NCBI GenBank assembly: GCA_963767835.1 | Contig: CAVYFY010000015.1 | Location: 186,001 to 250,000 of the forward strand | Reading direction: 5' to 3' | DNA length: 64,000 nt | DNA from: SIAQ01 sp963767835 | GTDB taxonomy: Bacteria; Planctomycetota; Planctomycetia; Gemmatales; Gemmataceae | Shown: in pieces, positions 27,291 to 36,400 of the stretch | Layout: every line of letters starts with the position of its first letter | How positions within the stretch are numbered: position 1 is the first letter of the stretch | Made by a program: the position numbers and the translations under genes | Notes under the pieces: generated by a model | What the model was told of the DNA's origin: nothing | Database searches by the model: none | The model's input: only the letters and a program-made list of their open reading frames with translations

Positions 27291-27641
27291 TTATTTGACC
27301 AGATTGCGATAGGCGTCTTCGTTGAAGCCGACGTAAAGCGTCTTGCCTTTTTTGATCGTCGGCGCCCGCAGATTGCCGCTTGGCCCGAGCAGGTTGGCGG
27401 CCAGCGTGTCGTCATCGGGGGCATCCTTGGCCAGGTCGAAGGTGACGATCTTTTTTCCCTTGGCGACATGGATCACGCTCGCCGTCTTTGCCAGCGCGAT
27501 GGCCGCCGCCCGACCCTTCTTGTCCTTGCCGGCGTCGGCCTCCGATTTCACTTCGACCGCGTGCTGCTCGAGGAACCCCCGAGCTCTCTTACACGACATT
27601 CAGCTCTTGCGCTGATATAGCCAATCGACGCTGTACGACAT
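27291..27641 (-). CDS. ArsC/Spx-like thioredoxin-fold protein, candidate selenoprotein (in-frame TGA at codon 14)
   Basis: From an ATG at 27641 the frame reads MSYSVDWLYQRKS, TGA, MSCKRARGFLEQH and on to a stop at 27291. Without the TGA it is one 116-codon protein. AAGGAG sits five bases before the ATG, while the internal ATG at 27599 has no ribosome site and would lose the first beta strand. The TGA falls where ArsC/Spx-family relatives carry the first Cys of CxxC, giving UxxC. The rest matches the family (GNLRAPTIKKGKTLYVGFNE, with the cis-Pro RAPT). A hairpin at 27584-27566 has the position of a bacterial SECIS. It likely reduces or senses thiols or oxyanions in the cytoplasm. The kinase gene ends 20 bases upstream on the same strand. 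A TGC-to-TGA sequencing substitution is the main alternative. Confidence 0.72.
27566..27584 (-). promoter_or_regulatory. Putative bacterial SECIS hairpin
   Basis: On the coding (minus) strand GCTCGGGGGTTCCTCGAGC folds into an 8-bp stem (one G-U pair) with the apical loop GUU. The loop G is the 24th base after the in-frame TGA (27602-27600). Known bacterial SECIS elements have a short stem, a small loop with G in its first two positions, and that loop 16-37 bases from the UGA, so geometry agrees. Fold and function are inferred, not tested. Confidence 0.55.
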
Positions 27642-27661
27642 GGTTGCTCCTTGATAGGCGC

Positions 27662-29749
27662 TCACTGCCAACTCCAATGTAACCTATAGACGTGCCCCGC
27701 GTCGGGACTTGGTATTTCCCAGTAAATCCATTCCTTGTCTTCCGCTGCAAGCACGATTTTGCGCCCTTCGAACGGCTTGGGCTCGTCTCTTGCGGTTCGC
27801 GAGACCATGAGCTTGTAATCCGTGAACGGCTTGGTCTTGGGGAAGATGAGGAGCATGGAAACCTTGAACGATCCTTCATAACCCACAACGCCGTGCCAAA
27901 GCTCTTGAGCGACCTGGGCTGTGTTCCAGCGTGTGACCGCATAGCGCAATTCGAATTCAGCGCCTTGCGGCACGCTGGAGACATCCACGGTGAGGCGGCG
28001 GAGTTTCATCCGGTCGTTGCCGACGAACGTGTCGCCTTTCTGTCCCGTCACGTGACAAGGGTAAACGCTGAGACATTTGTAGAAAAGCTCCCGGCCACTG
28101 GTTCGGCCGTCGTTGTAAAAGGCGGTCGCGGAGCCGACCTTCTTCAAGCGCAAGCGATCAATCGACACGACGGCGCCATGAAACTCGTTGGGATTGTCGT
28201 CAGGCACCGCCTTCCATGGCCTGAGGTCCACGATGCGATCATCGCTCAGCACGGCAAATCCGCTGTTGTCGAGCGGTTCCAGCTTATCCACCTCTTTATA
28301 GTCAGGCGGGTGGGCCTTCGTAACCAGGTCTTCGCTTGATTTCAAAACGGCGATCTCTCTCTCAATCTCGAGCCGACGCATCTCGAGGAACGGGTCCTGG
28401 CGCGACGACCATGGCGACCACAAAAGCAAAGCGGACACCAATGCGAAGGCCGCGAAGGCCGCGCCTGTAATGCCGAACCGGGCCTTGATGCCAAATCGGC
28501 GGGCGGGGGCCGCGGTCCGAGAATCGCTTTTGTGATTGTCCAACGGGTCAGCGAAAGGCTCACCGCGTTCCAATTCTCGCAGACGGGCCACCAGCGATTC
28601 GGCATTCGCGAATCGCTCGCTGGGACTTTTCGCGAGGAGCCTCATGATCACGGCCGAAACGCCTTGGGGGATCTTGGGGATCACCAGATGCGGCGCTTCG
28701 GGTTGGGCAAGGGCGATCGCGCAGGACCTGAATGACATTTTCACCACCAAAAGGCAGCTTGCCGGTCGCCGTGGTGTACAGTACAACGCCGAGGCTGAAG
28801 AGGTCGGCCCGTGCGTCCACGGTTTCGCCGGCGGCCTGTTCGGGGGCCATGTAGGACGGCGTGCCAAGCACCCTGCCGGCCTGCGTCAGCGATACATCCA
28901 CCACGGCGGCGCGGGCCAAGCCGAAATCGAGGATCTTGACTTGATCTTGCCCCTTCTCCAGCCAAAGATTCGCCGGTTTGATGTCGCGGTGAATCAAGCC
29001 AACTGCATGAGCAGCCGCCAAACCCTCGGCCGTTTCCCGACCGATTCGCAACACGTCGGCGAGCGGCAGCTGGCCTTGGCGCTGCAAGCGATCCTCCAGC
29101 GTCTCGCCGGAGAGGTACTCCATGGCCAAAAACGCGATCTGACCTTGTTCACCGGCATAGTGGATGACGGCGACATTTTGGTGCTTCACCGTCGCCATCG
29201 TTTGGGCCTCGCGCAGGAAGCGCGCGCGACCGTCGCTGCTCGACGCCATTTCCGGCTTCATCGCCTTGACGGCGACCAGACGCTTCAGAACGATGTCTTC
29301 GGCAAGGAAAACGACCCCCATGCCGCCGGCGCCGAGCACTTTGAGGATGCGGAATGGACCGAGGCGCCCGAGCTCGTCGGGCGCTTGCGCGGGGGCGAGC
29401 ATCTTGACGTAATCCGTGACCGACGCGACGCCTGGGCTGCCGACGCTCGTGATCGTTTCGGCCAAAGGCGCCGGCGTGTTGCCGTCGGATGCCAGAGTTG
29501 CACCGGGGTCAACCAATTCTTCCGGCGGGACGCTCAACGCGGCGAGCCGGGCAACGTCGGCTGTCTGGTTGGCGCCGCGCACACCGCTTTCAGCATCGCG
29601 ATTTGATCGCGAAGAGCGTCCATCCGCTGCGCGCATGCCGAGCAGTTTTTCAGGTGCGACGCGATTTCCTCCATCTGAGCGGCGCTGGCGTTGCCGAGCA
29701 CGAACTGATCCAGCATAGCGGCGTCGGGACATGCGAATACAGCGCTCAT
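27662..29749 (-). CDS. Ser/Thr protein kinase with N-terminal Cys-rich domain, two frame breaks
   Basis: Repaired, this is a protein of about 695 residues. From ATG 29749 the N-terminus is MSAVFACPDAAMLDQFVLGN with HLKNCSACAQRMDAL, the zinc-finger-like start common in planctomycete kinases. Near 29575 the frame shifts into RGANQTADVARLAALSVPPE. The kinase domain then has GAGGMGVVFLAE, VAVKAMKPE, HRDIKPANLW, DFGLA and GTPSYMAPEQAAGE. Near 28720 a second break joins GENVIQVLR to AIALAQPEAPHLV. A membrane helix (GAAFAAFALVSALLLW) and a C-terminal domain (about 450-695) with no recognised fold follow. All kinase motifs are intact, so the breaks are probably indel errors. It is likely transcribed with the ArsC-like gene. 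Confidence 0.85.
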
Positions 29750-29783
29750 CGGGAAACCTCCGCAGCTTTTCGCAGAAATCCGC

Positions 29784-32000
29784 TCATACCGTCGGCGTCA
29801 AGGAACGCTGGGCGATTTCGCGCTCGAGGGCTTCGATGAACTCGCCGACTGGCTTGACGCCGCGATCTCCCTCGCTGCGTGAGCGGACGGAGACGCTGAC
29901 GGCGGCTTGCTCTTTTTCCCCCACGACCACCATATAGGGGATTTTATCGATCTGGGCCTCGCGAATCTTGGCGCCGATCTTGTCGGGGCGGTAATCGCCG
30001 TGCACGCGCAGACCGTGCTCGCGCAGTTGCTTCTCGACCTTTTCGCCGTACTCCTTGAACTTGTCGCTGACGGTCAAAACGCGGGCCTGCTCCGGGGCCA
30101 GCCAGGTCGGGAAGGCGCCGGCGAAGTGCTCGATCAGGATGCCCATGAACCGCTCCATCGAGCCGAATGGAGCGCGATGAATCATGATCGGGCGGTGCGG
30201 ATGATTGTCGGCTCCGGTGTATTCCAGCTCGAAACGCTTGGGCAGATTGTAATCGAGTTGCACCGTGCCGAGCTGCCATTCGCGGCCAATGCAATCCTTG
30301 ACGACGAAATCGGCCTTGGGCCCATAAAATGCCGCCTCGCCCGGTTCGACGCTGTAGGTCATGCCGAGCGCTTTGACGATCGATTCGAGCGATTTCTGGG
30401 CGGCGTCCCAATCTTCCGCGCTGCCGACGTATTTTGTGCTGGCCGGGTCGCGGAAACCGAGGCGAACGCGATAATCGTTCAGGCCGAGCGTGCGGAAGAT
30501 GAACAGGACCAATTCGATATTGGCCCGGAACTCCGATTCAACCTGCTCGGCGGTGATGAATAGATGGGCGTCGTCCTGAGTGAAGCCGCGCACGCGGGTC
30601 ATGCCGTTGAGCTCGCCGGTTTGCTCGTAGCGGTAGACGGTGCCGAACTCCGCGAGCCGCACCGGCAGATCGCGATAGCTTCGCGGCTCCGCCTTGTAAA
30701 TGTGGATGTGGTGCGGGCAATTCATCGGCTTGAGCAGGAATCCTTCCTGATCCATCAGCCATTTGAGCAAGGCGTCAGCGCGGTCCTTGTGATTGGTTGC
30801 CCGATGGTACTCGGGCAGGCTCACCTGCATGTCGCGGACCAGAGTCAGCACATACTGATGGATCAAATCAAGCTTGGCCGCCTGGGTCGGCGCGTCATGA
30901 TACTGCGGCGGCAACATGTGGGCTTGCTTCATGTATTCCTGATATTCGTGCTCGCGCTTGTCGTCGATCTCGCCCATGGCCAGGCGATATTGGCACAGAT
31001 CGAGCGTGCCGGCGGCGGGGCGATGATACATGGGCGGGAACTGGGCGTCGCGGTAATAGGGAAAATGCCCGCTGGTGCGATAGAGCTCGAGCCGGCCGAT
31101 GTGCGGGGTGTAGACCGGCGAGTAGCCGCGCTTGAGCAGTTCGTCCTTGATGAAGGTTTCGAGGATGCCGCGCACGGTCGCCCCCTTGGGCATCCACAGG
31201 ATCAGGCCGCTGCCGACCATCGGGCTGATGGTGAACAGCTTGAGCTGCTTGCCCAGGACGCGGTGATCGCGCTTCTTGGCTTCCTCGATGCGGGTCAGAT
31301 AGGCGTCGAGGTCTTTTTGCTGGAAGAACGCGGTGCCGTACAACCGTTGCAATTGCGGCCTGGTGGAATCATTCTTCCAGTAAGCGCCGGCGATGGTGAG
31401 AATCTTGAACGCCCCGATCTTGCCCGCGTGCGGAATATGCGGCCCCCGGCAAAGATCGATGAACTCGCCTTGCCGATAAAAGCTCAGCGTCGGATACTTT
31501 TTCAACTCATCGTCAATGTGCTCGACCTTGAGCTTTTGCTTAAGATCCTCGCACAAGCCGCGCCCCTCGGCGGTTGGCCTCTCGAAGCGCTCGAACGGCT
31601 CCGCTTTTTCGACGATCTTCTTCATCTCCGCCTCGATCTTCGGGAAATCCTCCTCGCGGATCGGCGTCGGCGAATCGATGTCGTAATAAAAGCCATTCTC
31701 GATGGTCGGCCCAAACGCGAGCTGGACATCGGGGAAAATCCGCATGACGGCCCGGGCCATGACATGGGCGCTGGAATGGCGCAGCACATCGAGCGCTTCG
31801 GGATCCTTGTCGGTGAGAATCTGGAATGAATGCTCGCCGTCAGCGGGCAGCTCGCGGCCCAGATCGACGATTTCGCCGTCCAGCTTGGCAGCAATGGCGG
31901 CCTGAGCGAGCCGTTTGCCGATCCCCTCGGCGATCTGGCGCGGGGTAGCGCCGGCGGGAGCGTCCTTGGTGGAGCCGTCGGGAAGTTTGAGTTGGAGCAT
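29784..32000 (-). CDS. thrS: Threonyl-tRNA synthetase
   Basis: This 738-residue class II synthetase charges tRNA-Thr. Domains in order are: TGS (about 1-65, MLQLKLPDGSTKDAPAGATP); editing domain (about 70-230, with HSSAHVMA and the zinc-type CRGPHIPH); catalytic core with motif 2 (FRTSGHFPYY region and RVRGFTQDDAHLF) and the zinc ligands (MNCPHHI, near 440); and the C-terminal anticodon domain (WLAPEQARVLTVSDKF onward). Slightly longer than typical ThrS (about 640), mainly in a loop at 300-400. I see no T-box-like leader upstream. Confidence 0.97.
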   Translation of the reverse strand: MLQLKLPDGSTKDAPAGATPRQIAEGIGKRLAQAAIAAKLDGEIVDLGRELPADGEHSFQILTDKDPEALDVLRHSSAHVMARAVMRIFPDVQLAFGPTIENGFYYDIDSPTPIREEDFPKIEAEMKKIVEKAEPFERFERPTAEGRGLCEDLKQKLKVEHIDDELKKYPTLSFYRQGEFIDLCRGPHIPHAGKIGAFKILTIAGAYWKNDSTRPQLQRLYGTAFFQQKDLDAYLTRIEEAKKRDHRVLGKQLKLFTISPMVGSGLILWMPKGATVRGILETFIKDELLKRGYSPVYTPHIGRLELYRTSGHFPYYRDAQFPPMYHRPAAGTLDLCQYRLAMGEIDDKREHEYQEYMKQAHMLPPQYHDAPTQAAKLDLIHQYVLTLVRDMQVSLPEYHRATNHKDRADALLKWLMDQEGFLLKPMNCPHHIHIYKAEPRSYRDLPVRLAEFGTVYRYEQTGELNGMTRVRGFTQDDAHLFITAEQVESEFRANIELVLFIFRTLGLNDYRVRLGFRDPASTKYVGSAEDWDAAQKSLESIVKALGMTYSVEPGEAAFYGPKADFVVKDCIGREWQLGTVQLDYNLPKRFELEYTGADNHPHRPIMIHRAPFGSMERFMGILIEHFAGAFPTWLAPEQARVLTVSDKFKEYGEKVEKQLREHGLRVHGDYRPDKIGAKIREAQIDKIPYMVVVGEKEQAAVSVSVRSRSEGDRGVKPVGEFIEALEREIAQRSLTPTV

Positions 32001-32094
32001 GTCTGTTGTCCTTATTTGCTGTCGGTTTCCTTGTGGTTATGGTAGGATTCCGACAAGGCAGCGACGACGCGGGTTCGGGCGATGGAGAATTGTG

Positions 32095-32694
32095 ATGAAG
32101 CGAGGATTCCTAATCTTGATGTCCACGGCTTTCGGCACTCTAATCGGTTGCGGGAAAGACGGGTCCGAGCGCCGAACAGTGCCACGCGGCTGGTATTTCG
32201 CCGGGAGCCACTTGGAGGACGAAAACGCGTTCGGCGGATTTGGCCCTTGCGATAATTTCCCCAAGAAATGCGAAGCGGACGCTCCTGGAATGGCCGGGAA
32301 GCTAACGCTGGTCGCGTCGCCCAATGAGATTGTTGACTTCCGCAATCGCAAGGCAATCGTGTTGCGATTGATCAACCGGACCGAAAAGACGATGGAATTC
32401 TCAGCATGCGACTCCAGCCTTTACATCATCCAGGAAGGGCTCGATTCCGACGACAAATGGAAACCGCTCGAACAATTCCCCGACACATTTTGCGGCAACA
32501 GCTTTCACCGGGTTTTTCTCGAGACGAACGAATATTGGAAGTTTTTTGCGCTCGTCAGGCAAGGCGAGTTCAAGACCAAGCTGCGCTTTCGTTTGGAGCC
32601 AGGCGGTGAGCCCGGAATTGCTGCAGGCGGCGGCGCCATTTACTCGAACGAATTCGAGGGAAGTATGGATCAAAGGGCATTCATGCGGGATTAA
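32095..32694 (+). CDS. Putative lipoprotein, unknown function
   Basis: The 199-residue product has a lipoprotein signal (MKRGFLILMSTAFGTLIGCG; lipobox LIGC, lipidated Cys 19). A beta-rich mature domain follows (VLRLINRTEKTMEFSACDSS, LYIIQEGLDSDDKWKPLEQF) that resembles the small beta-sandwich domains in planctomycete secreted proteins. It has five further cysteines that could pair. The ATG at 32095 has GGAG seven bases upstream. It is divergent from thrS with 94 bases between. No function can be assigned. Confidence 0.65.
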   Translation: MKRGFLILMSTAFGTLIGCGKDGSERRTVPRGWYFAGSHLEDENAFGGFGPCDNFPKKCEADAPGMAGKLTLVASPNEIVDFRNRKAIVLRLINRTEKTMEFSACDSSLYIIQEGLDSDDKWKPLEQFPDTFCGNSFHRVFLETNEYWKFFALVRQGEFKTKLRFRLEPGGEPGIAAGGGAIYSNEFEGSMDQRAFMRD

Positions 32695-32892
32695 TTTTCG
32701 CAACGATGCCCGACGCTCATTTGGGCTTTGCACAAAAAGCCAAGCTGGCGGTTTCATTCGCGCGCCTCATGAAATGAAATCTTGATTCGCAACTATTGTT
32801 GGCCTTTGCGTTTGCGGCCTTTCGTTGCACGCATACACCGACACCCTCCCGCTGCAACGAACGCCTTTCTTGGCAATTCTTGTGCAAAGCCA

Positions 32893-33120
32893 CTAATTTG
32901 GTCGGAATAGGGCAATTTTTTCAATTTCAGCAATTTCTTTGTCGCTGAGACCGGCATAGGCATCACACCACGGCGGAAGCGTCGCCGTTTCGACTGACGG
33001 AAGCGCTTCCACCTGGATCAGACTGCGCTCATTGTCCGCAAGCGGCCGGCCAAGCACATGTTCCAGAGCCTGCCGATCACGGCTGTCAATATCACGCACG
33101 TTGTGGATGACGGCATTCAC
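32893..33120 (-). CDS. Small hypothetical protein with leaderless-type start
   Basis: The 75-residue product begins MNAVIHNVRDIDSRDRQALE and continues HVLGRPLADNERSLIQVEAL, ending EIEKIALFRPN. It is acidic and helical, the size of an antitoxin or regulator, but no domain is recognised. The only start is GTG at 33120, and TATAAT lies seven bases upstream of it, leaving no room for a ribosome site. A 12-bp inverted repeat (32724-32735 against 32880-32891) ends just at its 3' side. The 198 bases downstream (32695-32892) hold only that repeat. Confidence 0.55.
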   Translation of the reverse strand: MNAVIHNVRDIDSRDRQALEHVLGRPLADNERSLIQVEALPSVETATLPPWCDAYAGLSDKEIAEIEKIALFRPN

Positions 33121-33127
33121 AACGATT

Positions 33128-33155
33128 ATTATACCACACCGCGAGATAGCCCCAA
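33128..33155 (-). promoter_or_regulatory. Promoter of the small gene at 33120
   Basis: On the minus strand TTGGGG (33155-33150), 16 bases, then TGGTATAAT (TATAAT at 33133-33128). The distance of seven bases from TATAAT to the GTG codon places the transcription start at or next to the start codon. Confidence 0.55.
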
Positions 33156-33455
33156 GCCTCGACTACTCGACTCGACTTCCTGCGGCTCAGAACGGGCAGC
33201 TTGGACGCCGCGTCAGGGCACCATGACGGCATGCGTTTCCACAAACTCTCATTCCAGATGCGGCCTTGCGGATATCGTCGTAGGCGTCGCCTCAACGTTG
33301 ACCAAAAATCGGCCCACGTCGCCCCCTTTCGTTTCATCATCTTTCTCCGCGTGTCCATTTCCCCTTTGAGCTTCATTCTACCTTCCTGTATAAAAAGAAC
33401 AAACCGCCGATTCCACGGCGAACAAGCTCGCCGCCTCAACCAAGGAAATCCCACC
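33156..33455. other. Intergenic region, no gene found
   Basis: This is the divergent spacer before the PVC fusion gene. Open frames here lack ribosome sites and read as chance. The right end holds a CGGCGAACAAGCTCGCCG near-palindrome (33418-33435) related to the short hairpin at 1106-1123, followed by the AAGGA ribosome site for the gene at 33456. Confidence 0.4.
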
Positions 33456-36400
33456 ATGACCAGGCACCTCCTCGCTTGCCTCGCTCTCCTCCTCGCCGCC
33501 ACGCTCGCGCATGCCCAGCCGAAACTCGAACTGAAAAAGGGCGATCACATCAGCATCGTCGGCAACACCCTCGCCGAACGCATGCAGCACCACGGCTGGC
33601 TCGAAACCTACATCCACACGCGCTTCCCGCAGCACGATCTCGTCTTCCGCAACCTCGGCTTCTCCGGCGATGAAATCACCACCCGCCTGCGCTCCGCCGG
33701 ATTCGGCTCCCCCGATGAATGGCTGACCAAAACCAAGACCGACGTCGTCTTCGCGTTTTTCGGCTACAACGAATCCTTCAAAGGCGCGGAGGGGCTGCCC
33801 AAGTTCAAGACCGATCTCGACGCTTACGTCAAGCACCTCAAGAGCAACAAATACAACGGCGTCACCCCGCCGCGCGTCGTCCTGTTCTCGCCGATCGCGC
33901 ATGAGGATTTGCACGACAAGAACCTGCCCGACGGCAAGGAGAACAACGCCCGGCTCAAGCTCTACACCGCGGCGATGGCGGAGGTCGCCAAGGCCAATGA
34001 TGTTGTTTTCGTTGACATGTTCAACCCGACGCACAACTCCGGCTTCTCGCGTCTGACGATAAACGGCATTCACGTGAGCGAGGAAGGCGACAAATTCGTC
34101 GCGGATATCATCGATCACGCCTTGTTCGGTGAACGAAAGGCATTCGCCTTTGCAAAGGTGGAACCGCTTCGCAAGACGGTGCTCGAGCGCAATCACATCT
34201 GGTTCAACCGCTATCGCACCGTGGACGGCTATTCGATCTACGGCGGCCGGGCCGATCTGCGCTTCGAGGAATACGATCCGAAGACCGGCAAGAAGACGGG
34301 CAAGATCAACACCAATCGCGAAGTGACCCAGCGCGAGATGGAGATTCTCGATGAGATGACCGCCAATCGCGACAAGGCCGTCTGGGTCGCCGCGCAGGGC
34401 AAGGAATTCAAGGTCGATGACACGAACACCAAGCCGTTCATCGAGATCAGCACCAATAAGCCTGGCATGGTCGATGGCAAGGACAAGAACGGCAAGAGCG
34501 TCAAGGTCCCGAATGTGCCGGGCCTCAAGCATCTCTTCCTCGGCGGCAAGGAAGCGATCAGCAAGATGAAGCTCGGCAAGAATCTCAAGATCAACCTGTT
34601 CGCGTCCGAGGAGATGTTCCCCGAGCTCGCCAATCCGGTGCAGATGGCGTGGGACAACAAGGGCCGGCTCTGGGTCGCCGTCATGCCGTCTTACCCGCAC
34701 TGGAAGCCGAAGGAGGAAATGAACGACAAGATCATCATTCTCGAAGACACCGACGGCGACGGCGTGGCCGACAAATGCACCGTCTGGGCCGATCATCTGC
34801 ACGTGCCGACGGGGCTCGAATTCTGGAACGGCGGTTTGCTCGTCGGCCAGCAGCCCGATCTGATGTTCCTCAAGGACACGACGGGGACCGGCAAGGCCGA
34901 TTACCGCGAACGCATCCTGCACGGCATCGACTCGGCCGACACGCATCACGCGCTCAACAGCTTCGTCATCGACGGCGGCGGGGCCTTGTATTTCCAGGAG
35001 GGGACGTTCCATCACACGCAGGTGGAGACGCCGTGGGGCCCGCCGGTGCGCAACGCCAACGCCGGCGCTTACCGCTTTGAGCCGCGGACGTGGAAGTTCG
35101 ACACATACATCAATTACCGCTTCGCCAATCCGCACGGGCACGTCTTCGACCGCTGGGGTCAGGATTTCATCACCGACGGCACCGGCAACGCCAACTATTT
35201 CGCTGCCGCCTTCTCCGGCCGGCTCGATTATCCGTCGAGCCACGCCGGCATGAAGACCTTTTTCAATAACTTGAGCCGGCCCTGCCCCGGCAACGAGATT
35301 CTCTCCAGCGCTCATTTCCCGCCGGAATATCAGGGCAATTACCTCAACGCCAACGTCATCGGCTTCCAGGGCATCTATCGCTTCATCATGAAAGATAACG
35401 GCTCCGGCTTCACGGCCGAGCACGCCAAGGTCGATGGGCAGAACGATTACCTCGTCGTCTCCAGCGATCCCAATTTCCGTCCCTCCGACGTGAAAATGGG
35501 CCCCGACGGCGCCATCTACTTCGGCGATTGGCACAACCCGATCATCGGCCACATGCAGCACAACCTCCGCGATCCGAACCGCAATCGCACCTATGGCCGA
35601 GTCTACCGCATCACCTACGACGGCCGACCGCTGTCGAAATCACCGAAGATCGACGGTGCGACGATCCCCGAATTGCTCGACGCGCTCAAGAGCCCGGAGG
35701 ATCGCGTCCGCTATCGCGCCCGGCTGGAGCTTTCCTCGAAAAAGACGGACGACGTGATCAAGGCGACGACCGAATGGATCGCCAAGCTCGACAAGGCCGA
35801 TGCGAATTTTGAGCACAACCTGCTCGAAGGGCTGTGGGTGCATCAGAACCACAATGTCGCCAATCGCGACCTGCTGAAGAAGGTGCTGGCGTGCCAGGAT
35901 GGCCGGGCGCGGGCGGCGGCGACGCGCGTCCTGTGCTATCAGCGCGAGCAGATTTCCGATGCCCTCGAAATCCTGAAGGGGTTGGCCGAGGACAAGCATC
36001 CGCGCGTTCGCCTGGAAGCGGTGCGGGCGGCCAGCTTCTTCACGCAGCCCGACGCGGTCGAAGTTGCCCTGATCGCCGCCGAGCAGCCGACCGATTACTA
36101 TCTCGATTACTGCATGAAGGAAACCAAACGGCAACTGGAGCCGTTCTGGAAAGCCGCCCTCGCCAAGGGGCAGACGATCAACGTCACCAGCGAGCCGGGC
36201 GCCCGCTTCTTCCTGCGCAATGTCTCCAACGAGGCGCTCCTCAAGGCGAAGAAATCGAAGGCCGTCTACATCGAAATCCTGCTGCGGCACGGTCTGCAAG
36301 ACAACCTGCGCAAGGAAGCGGTGACCGAGCTCGCCAAGCTCGACAGCAAAACTGAGATGACGGTGCTGCTCGACGCGATTCGCCGCATCGACGATCAGAA

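Noticed and set aside
31990..32094. T-box or other riboswitch upstream of thrS
   Set aside because: The spacer is about 94 bases and shows neither the T-box core nor a terminator hairpin.
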